A stretch of 5,433 bases of DNA from Lachnospiraceae bacterium (GTDB lineage Bacteria > Bacillota_A > Clostridia > Lachnospirales > Lachnospiraceae): assembly GCA_017540915.1 (NCBI GenBank), contig JAFYAD010000317.1:1-5433 (forward strand). The letters are read 5' to 3'. How positions within the stretch are numbered: the first letter of the stretch is position 1; every line of letters begins with the position of its first letter. Both the position numbers and the translations under genes were made by a program. Below are positions 1-3,975 of the stretch, piece after piece. The notes beneath the pieces are model-generated. The model did no database searches. It was not told the DNA's origin and worked only from the letters and a program-made list of their open reading frames with translations.

Positions 1-468
1 CACCATTGGGTTAGCCGGATTTTCAAACTGCTGCGGAATGTAGACTCTCGGGTCTTCCTCTGCCATCTTCACAGCCGTATTGAGACACTCCTCCATACAG
101 GCTCCTATATCGCCCGCATCATGGATCAGGATGACTTCAGCTCCGTAGTGTCTCACCAGAAGTCTTCTCTCTTCGCTCACACTGTCCGGCATGATGATTT
201 TAGTGTTATACCCCATTACCGCACCGATAAGCGCAAGTCCTATGCCCTGATTTCCGCTGGTAGGCTCCACTATGATGGTGTCATCATGTATTATGCCTTC
301 TTTTTCAGCCTGACGGATCATATTGTAAGCTGTACGCGTTTTGATGGAGCCGCCTACATTCAGCCCCTCGTATTTTACAAGGATCTCAGCTGCCTCCGGA
401 TCGTTCATGCGATTCAGACGCACCATCGGCGTGTGTCCTATGTATTCCAGTATATTGCCACAGATCAT
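1..468 (-). CDS. cysK: Cysteine synthase family PLP enzyme (O-acetylserine sulfhydrylase-like), N-terminal part only
   Basis: This is a PLP fold-type II enzyme of the cysteine synthase family. Family members make cysteine in the cytoplasm from O-acetylserine and sulfide. The 156 visible residues are the N-terminal half of a protein usually about 300 residues long; the rest lies beyond the window start. It opens with the typical N-terminus (ILEYIGHTPMVRL, residues 6-18). The PLP-binding lysine is K43 in GGSIKTR (39-45), and the substrate-binding asparagine loop is PTSGNQGIGLA (69-79). Two positions differ from the usual CysK consensus: SIKTR replaces SVKDR, and TSGNQG replaces TSGNTG. This marks a clostridial side branch, so the natural substrate may not be O-acetylserine. 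The ATG at 466-468 is preceded by GGGAGAG (477-483) with 8 nt spacing. The gene starts 23 nt after the GlsB-like stop, so the two are probably cotranscribed. The family is confident; the exact reaction is not. Confidence 0.88.
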   Translation of the reverse strand, partial: MICGNILEYIGHTPMVRLNRMNDPEAAEILVKYEGLNVGGSIKTRTAYNMIRQAEKEGIIHDDTIIVEPTSGNQGIGLALIGAVMGYNTKIIMPDSVSEERRLLVRHYGAEVILIHDAGDIGACMEECLNTAVKMAEEDPRVYIPQQFENPANPMV

Positions 469-491
469 TGTCTTTTCTCTCCCGACTGTCT

Positions 492-731
492 TTATTTCTT
501 AAAAAGCGCTCTTCCCACTGCAATCAGAATGCACGCTCCGATCACCGATACCACAATGTTTCCGATGAAACCGCTTCCGGACAGTCCCAGGATACCCAAC
601 ACAAAACTGCCCACAAAACCTCCGATCAAGCCGAGGATTATGTTACGTACAAGCCCGCCTTCGCTCTTCATGATGATGCCTGCCAGCCATCCTGCAATTC
701 CTCCGATGATCAAACCAATAATGATACCCAT
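492..731 (-). CDS. GlsB/YeaQ/YmgE family small membrane protein
   Basis: This 79-residue, glycine-rich, very hydrophobic protein matches the GlsB/YeaQ/YmgE family, once called transglycosylase-associated proteins. It has three predicted membrane helices at about residues 2-20, 29-49 and 56-73. A short polar loop (KSEGG, 22-26) separates the first two, and the C-terminus is basic (RALFKK). Length and layout fit E. coli YeaQ, which is about 80 residues. Members are cytoplasmic-membrane proteins linked to general or envelope stress in several bacteria, but no biochemical activity is established. The start is well supported: GGAGG at 737-741 lies 5 nt before the ATG. It sits between an AT-rich spacer with a possible promoter and the cysteine synthase gene, 23 nt downstream, and may lead a two-gene transcript. 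A holin or membrane toxin is less likely because the glycine spacing fits the GlsB family closely. Confidence 0.9.
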   Translation of the reverse strand: MGIIIGLIIGGIAGWLAGIIMKSEGGLVRNIILGLIGGFVGSFVLGILGLSGSGFIGNIVVSVIGACILIAVGRALFKK

Positions 732-750
732 ATCTGCCTCCGTTCTTGAT

Positions 751-765
751 AAAATTAATAATTTT
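751..765. repeat. Perfect AT-only inverted repeat upstream of the GlsB-like gene
   Basis: The repeat consists of 7-base arms AAAATTA and TAATTTT around one base. It lies 10 bases upstream of the GGAGG site of the GlsB-like gene, between that site and the possible promoter. It could be a regulator binding site, but AT-rich spacers form such repeats easily by chance. Confidence 0.3.
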
Positions 766-779
766 GAGCCATAAATAAT

Positions 780-811
780 GTTATATCATTTTTCCTGAAA
801 AAATAATACAA
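780..811 (-). promoter_or_regulatory. Possible promoter for the GlsB-like gene and cysteine synthase gene
   Basis: On the minus strand TTGTAT (806-811) is followed, 17 bases later, by TGATAT (783-788), which runs on as TGATATAAC. This is a weak match to vegetative -35 and -10 boxes with ideal spacing. Transcription would start near 775 and leave a leader of about 45 nt before the ATG at 731. The spacer is much more AT-rich than the flanking genes, as expected for a promoter. No SigB-type GGGTAT box is present. The match is modest and could be chance. Confidence 0.3.
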
Positions 812-817
812 TTATTT
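801..817 (-). terminator. Weak AU-only hairpin at the end of the PurA-like gene
   Basis: A perfect inverted repeat (AAATAAT, ACA loop, ATTATTT on the plus strand) overlaps the stop codon of the PurA-like gene. Read on the minus strand it is followed by a short T run. The stem has no GC pairs, so it would be a poor intrinsic terminator. It may slow transcription slightly or have no role. No better terminator is visible before the GlsB-like gene. Confidence 0.2.
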
Positions 818-2021
818 AAGCCCTTTCTTTTGTATGTGCCGCTTCCTCTCCATACGACAGATAGAAACTGCCGATCAGAGATTTCACTTCAGGAATAGAC
901 ATAAAATCTTCTACATCCATATTCTCCTCGGAGAGCACGATCTTCCCATCCGTCTCGTTCAGATGGGTGATAAAAAGGGATACGGGAAGCTTATGATCTC
1001 CCGCAGATCCGGGACAGATCCGCCGGGCTTCCGTCAGATCTTCACGGATTCCGGATAAGAATTCCTCCACACTGCCATGCTTTGCATAACGTATACTGCC
1101 CTGCCAGTCATTGTGTACATTGGTAAGATCCGTATATATATTACCGATCTTCTCCCGATCCGTCTCATAAGGCAGGAATCCGGCGCCATGTCTTGTCACA
1201 TATGTCCTGGTCACATAGCAGACTTCGGAAAGCTTTAAGCCTGCTGCCCCCAACAGCTTTACGATATTATGAAGACCGGTCTTTGATGCCGTAACATGAG
1301 GCGCGAATCTCTCATTATCGCTGTCCAATAAAAGACCCTGTCCTGTCTCGAACACAATGTTTTCCTGTGATCTTAAGAAGTCTGACTCATCTTCCACAAC
1401 GGTCAGGTATTCAAAAGCCTTCAGCATCTCCTCCGCAGCGTTGACGAGAACAATATCCGAAGACAAAAGATCAAGATATTCCGACGGCTTATCATGCAAC
1501 CCCAAATTGGCAATCCTCCTTAGGACATAGCTTTCCCTGATCTCTTTGAGCCTTGCAAAAAGCGTTCCTGCATTCATCCCCCGAAGCTCTCCGGCACTCA
1601 GTCCTGCGCCGGCCCCAGTCCTCAGGAAGCCCTCCCATATTCCCATTCCGCAGCTGCCATGTCTTTTGTCTCCCCGTGCCGTCTCCACAGCCATGTTGAT
1701 CAGCACGTCATCTATCATTATGAGAGGCGTGTTCGCACTACAGTATATCTCAGGTGCAAAGCCAAGATCACTTATCTCCTCGCGAAGCTTGAAAAGATCC
1801 GGATAATAGGTCGACGCAAAATATGTCTTTGCGCCTCTGAAGGATCCCGAAGAAAGCTGATGAAAAACAAACCTTCTGCCGTTATATACCACAGTATGTC
1901 CTGCCTGGGCACCTCCGTTATGTTTTACTACAACAGGAACAGGGACTTGTGCGCAGAAATAGTCCACAACAAGCCCCTTACCCTCATCACCGAAATTTTT
2001 TCCTATAACAGCCACTATCAC
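816..2021 (-). CDS. Divergent adenylosuccinate synthetase (PurA) family ligase
   Basis: This 401-residue protein has the PurA fold but is not an orthodox PurA, which is usually about 425-430 residues. PurA normally joins aspartate to IMP using GTP. Retained features are the phosphate loop GDEGKG (11-16) with the catalytic-base aspartate D12, the catalytic histidine H42 in QAGHT (39-43), ARGDKRHG (115-122) entering the IMP-phosphate region, and Q228 in ETGQG (225-229). Diverged features are GSCGMG (122-127) in place of GTTGRG, NDWQGSIRY (304-312) in place of the arginine-rich TGRxRR aspartate loop, and THLN (352-355) in place of the TKxD guanine motif. The ligase mechanism is probably kept while the amino acid, nucleotide and phosphate-donor base are uncertain. 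It is not phage PurZ, which lacks the catalytic aspartate kept here as D12. The start is GTG at 2019-2021, overlapping the vWA stop as GTGA, with GGAG at 2035-2038 inside the vWA gene. The N-terminus MIVAVIGKNFGDEGKG aligns with PurA and supports this start. Confidence 0.85.
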   Translation of the reverse strand: MIVAVIGKNFGDEGKGLVVDYFCAQVPVPVVVKHNGGAQAGHTVVYNGRRFVFHQLSSGSFRGAKTYFASTYYPDLFKLREEISDLGFAPEIYCSANTPLIMIDDVLINMAVETARGDKRHGSCGMGIWEGFLRTGAGAGLSAGELRGMNAGTLFARLKEIRESYVLRRIANLGLHDKPSEYLDLLSSDIVLVNAAEEMLKAFEYLTVVEDESDFLRSQENIVFETGQGLLLDSDNERFAPHVTASKTGLHNIVKLLGAAGLKLSEVCYVTRTYVTRHGAGFLPYETDREKIGNIYTDLTNVHNDWQGSIRYAKHGSVEEFLSGIREDLTEARRICPGSAGDHKLPVSLFITHLNETDGKIVLSEENMDVEDFMSIPEVKSLIGSFYLSYGEEAAHTKERA

Positions 2022-2893
2022 AGTCTTATCTTATCTCCGACATTAAGATCTTTGATCGCCTTCATGACAACACTCGCCGCTGAAGGATCAAGATCCTTAA
2101 ACACCTTATCCTTATCCATGCCCTTGGTCAATTGGATCGCCGCTATTATAACTTCCGGGAGATAGTTGACCTGATCGGGATCCAAAGAGATCACTCTGCC
2201 GGGGATCAGCTCAGCCGCACTGGCTTTGCCGCTCCTGAGATCTATATGGAACAGCTCATACTGTTCTGAAGCGAGCTCTGCCAGCTTCTTTGAAGAGATT
2301 TTTTCTGACTGATCCTTGAAGATCCTCTCAATCTGACGTGAACTTAAGCCGGCATGAAAACCGGCGTCACCGATGGTAAAACAGAATCCTTTCTTGCCTC
2401 GAAGCCTGAAGCTGTCGATGTCTGTATGTTTTGCCACAAAATACCACAACAGCTGATAATCCTCCGGCGCATCCCCGCCGCCGCCTTCTATCCAAAGCTC
2501 CATCAACTGCTCCGCTATACGGATATCAGACTCAAACTGGGTAACCTGAAGCGGTGCCTCGTTACTGTCCGCATCTCCCACAGCCGCAAACATAAGCTGC
2601 GGATCTTCCACAAGATCGGTCGAATAAAGCTTTTTCATAAGCTCGTTAAGGGAATTTTTGATGATCTCCTCCGAGAGATATCCCATAGAGCCCGTTATAT
2701 CAACTCCGATGGCGATGGGGGTAGAGTTTGGATGCTCCTTGGAATCCCTCGCCTCACGCTTGTCGATATAATACGGATTATACCGGTCGTCCATCTTCCT
2801 CGATGTAAAGATCTCATTGACCGATGCGTCATCCAGCCTCTTGCTCTCTCTAAGTCTGCTCCAGTCCGATGCTTTGTAACTGCCGTATCCCAT
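2018..2893 (-). CDS. vWA (von Willebrand factor A) domain protein with MIDAS metal site
   Basis: This 291-residue soluble protein has no signal peptide or membrane helix. It contains one vWA domain, roughly residues 57-255. The MIDAS metal-binding residues are visible as DITGS (65-69, a DxTxS version), GGGGD (137-141) and GDAG (175-178). The stretch EHPNSTPIAIGVDITGSMG and the later QFESDIRIAEQL (119-130) belong to a recurring, uncharacterised clostridial vWA family that begins with a short GYGS-type N-terminal segment. vWA domains usually act as metal-dependent protein-binding scaffolds, often with ATPases or kinases; the partner here is unknown. The tail (about 256-291) is charged and probably helical. 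The ATG is preceded by AAGGAAGG (2902-2909) with 8 nt spacing. Its stop overlaps the PurA-like GTG start as GTGA, so the two proteins are probably made together. No MoxR-type AAA+ ATPase gene, the common vWA partner, is present here. Confidence 0.88.
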   Translation of the reverse strand: MGYGSYKASDWSRLRESKRLDDASVNEIFTSRKMDDRYNPYYIDKREARDSKEHPNSTPIAIGVDITGSMGYLSEEIIKNSLNELMKKLYSTDLVEDPQLMFAAVGDADSNEAPLQVTQFESDIRIAEQLMELWIEGGGGDAPEDYQLLWYFVAKHTDIDSFRLRGKKGFCFTIGDAGFHAGLSSRQIERIFKDQSEKISSKKLAELASEQYELFHIDLRSGKASAAELIPGRVISLDPDQVNYLPEVIIAAIQLTKGMDKDKVFKDLDPSAASVVMKAIKDLNVGDKIRL

Positions 2894-2898
2894 AGTTC

Positions 2899-2946
2899 CT
2901 ACCTTCCTTTCTTTTGTTTGTTTTTTCTTGTTACTGTCACAGGCAC
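2899..2946 (-). CDS. Possible 15-residue basic leader peptide
   Basis: This short ORF reads VPVTVTRKNKQKKGR (first residue Met if translated). It has a GTG start at 2944-2946, a perfect AGGAGG (2953-2958) and 6 nt spacing (TTTAAA). That layout closely copies the start of the upstream zinc-ribbon gene (GGGGAGG, TTTGAG, ATG). The stop, TAG at 2899-2901, lies 5 nt before the vWA ATG, and the vWA ribosome site overlaps the end of this ORF. Translation could therefore influence vWA expression. The frame is open upstream to an ATG at 3001-3003, which has only a poor ribosome site. The GTG also lies in a potential RNA stem. The peptide matches no family I know, and the ORF may be chance or part of a structured RNA. 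Confidence 0.27.
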   Translation of the reverse strand: MPVTVTRKNKQKKGR

Positions 2947-3017
2947 TTTAAACCTCCTGCCGCTTACTCCGTTATCGGCTGTTCTGCAGCATATATGCTG
3001 CATGACGGTACCTGTGA
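2937..3017 (-). promoter_or_regulatory. Candidate structured RNA element upstream of the vWA gene
   Basis: Read as minus-strand RNA, the 81 nt are closed by a 10-bp stem. UCACAGGUAC (3017 down to 3008) pairs with GUGCCUGUGA (2946 down to 2937), all Watson-Crick except one U-G pair. Inside is a 7-bp hairpin, UGCAGCA-UAUA-UGCUGCA (3002 to 2985). A second short helix follows: either GCCG (2979-2976) with CGGC (2962-2959), or CCG-AUAA-CGG (2978-2969). AGGAGG (2953-2958) lies unpaired next to the closing stem, and the GTG of the small ORF lies in the stem. This is a three-way-junction layout typical of a cis-regulatory RNA. I do not recognise a known riboswitch signature. There is no U-run terminator, so any control would be on translation or RNA processing between the zinc-ribbon and vWA genes. 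Confidence 0.38.
2985..3002. repeat. 18-bp perfect palindrome
   Basis: TGCAGCATATATGCTGCA is an exact palindrome in the spacer between the zinc-ribbon and vWA genes. It forms the internal hairpin of the candidate RNA element. It could instead be a dimeric regulator's operator. It has no U-run after it, so it is not an intrinsic terminator. Confidence 0.6.
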
Positions 3018-3027
3018 TCAGAAGAAT

Positions 3028-3915
3028 TCATCCCTCAAACTTAGTGAAATTATGACCTCCGAAGCCGTTCTCTATCACACTGTCCCAGTATTCGAAATCC
3101 TCGTATGCAGACGCCTTCGGAACCGAATCCAGAAATCTTTCATATTCAGCAGGACCGTCCTTCAATCTTGAACCCGTAACCCTCTTCGCAGTCTTTCTGA
3201 GCTTCTCAAGACAGCTCACCGGACTGTTCCCTGTCATATCCCACCATCCCCCGTACAACAACACCTCGTGGCTCTCGGGGTTGATGAAAAGGTTATCCTC
3301 ATCCATATGTCTGTGATCACGCTCATTGAACTCCATCAGACAGCTGATATTCTCCATTCTGGATATCATCCATGCAACATGTTTCGGATGAAGGTCAGCG
3401 AACACAAACATGGGATAAACATTCTCGTTCTTGGTGAATGCCAGTATCACGCCACCGTTTTCAAGCTCATATCTTGCCTTAAGGTGTGGAAAAATGTTCC
3501 TCATATTTTTGATATCCGCCGAAGGATATTTTAGACTGTCAATATTGCGGAGCATGCTGTCCGCACAATGTTTTTTTTCAGCTGGAAACACGTATATCAC
3601 GCTGTTCTTGTTGACAAAAACATCTATATCATCGGTTTTGCTGCGATATGTATATGTGATCTCGATGGTGTCGCCCGTACTACTCACCAGTGTCTCCATG
3701 TCGCTGTCACTCCAGAGCTTTAGGACATCTCCCTCCTCAAACACCCTGTCGTTGAAGCTCCTGACGTACTGCAGCACATTGTCACGGTATCCCTTATACC
3801 CCTTAAGCTCCGCGTCGGAAAAATACTGTTTGGTCCCGCAGTAAGGACACATCAGCTCACCGTGTGAATGTATCTCGAACTCTCCTCCGCAGTTGCCGCA
3901 TTTGTATTTTAACAT
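3028..3915 (-). CDS. Zinc-ribbon protein with a degenerate kinase-like domain
   Basis: This 295-residue protein begins with a zinc ribbon: CGNC (6-9) and CPYC (23-26) provide four cysteine ligands. A linker follows, then a region resembling a protein kinase fold. The strand-rich stretch at about 83-173 would be the N-lobe. The helix at 176-196 (PKHVAWMISRMENI within it) would precede the catalytic loop. DHRHMDEDNLFINP (200-213) aligns with the kinase HRDxKxxN loop, with the catalytic Asp replaced by His and only the Asn kept (N208). YGGWW (221-225) sits where DFG is expected. The tail contains AYEDFEYWDSVIENGFGG (270-287). I infer a pseudokinase that binds a partner or ligand rather than phosphorylating. 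No signal peptide or membrane helix is seen. The function is unknown; it lies 134 nt upstream of the vWA gene on the same strand. The zinc ribbon is certain by motif, the kinase relationship moderately supported. Confidence 0.8.
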   Translation of the reverse strand: MLKYKCGNCGGEFEIHSHGELMCPYCGTKQYFSDAELKGYKGYRDNVLQYVRSFNDRVFEEGDVLKLWSDSDMETLVSSTGDTIEITYTYRSKTDDIDVFVNKNSVIYVFPAEKKHCADSMLRNIDSLKYPSADIKNMRNIFPHLKARYELENGGVILAFTKNENVYPMFVFADLHPKHVAWMISRMENISCLMEFNERDHRHMDEDNLFINPESHEVLLYGGWWDMTGNSPVSCLEKLRKTAKRVTGSRLKDGPAEYERFLDSVPKASAYEDFEYWDSVIENGFGGHNFTKFEG

Positions 3916-3921
3916 CTCAAA

Positions 3922-3928
3922 CCTCCCC
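3922..3928 (-). promoter_or_regulatory. Ribosome-binding site of the zinc-ribbon gene
   Basis: GGGGAGG lies 6 nt (TTTGAG) before the ATG at 3913-3915 and fixes that start. The zinc-ribbon cysteines follow within 6 residues. The rest of the 60-base spacer to the beta-galactosidase stop holds only a minor AT-rich repeat (AATAG...CTATT, around 3956-3970). It has no convincing promoter or terminator, so transcription from the beta-galactosidase gene could continue into this cassette. Confidence 0.75.
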
Positions 3929-3975
3929 GGGTATTCTAGTAGCCAATATCGCAGGAATAGCTATACTATTATCTC

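Noticed and set aside
492..731. The small hydrophobic protein as a holin or membrane toxin
   Set aside because: Its glycine pattern, three helices and length match the GlsB/YeaQ/YmgE family.
121..774. 217-codon plus-strand open frame covering the cysteine synthase and GlsB-like genes
   Set aside because: It has no family resemblance or ribosome site and lies opposite two clear minus-strand genes; it is their shadow.
816..2021. Phage-type PurZ (2-aminoadenylosuccinate synthase)
   Set aside because: PurZ lacks the catalytic aspartate in its phosphate loop, whereas this protein keeps GDEGKG. No phage genes are nearby.
2985..3002. The 18-bp palindrome as an intrinsic terminator
   Set aside because: No T run follows it on either strand in the right place.
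2354..3055. 233-codon plus-strand open frame opposite the vWA gene
   Set aside because: The minus-strand vWA protein has conserved motifs in this stretch; the plus-strand translation is low in recognisable features and lacks a good ribosome site.
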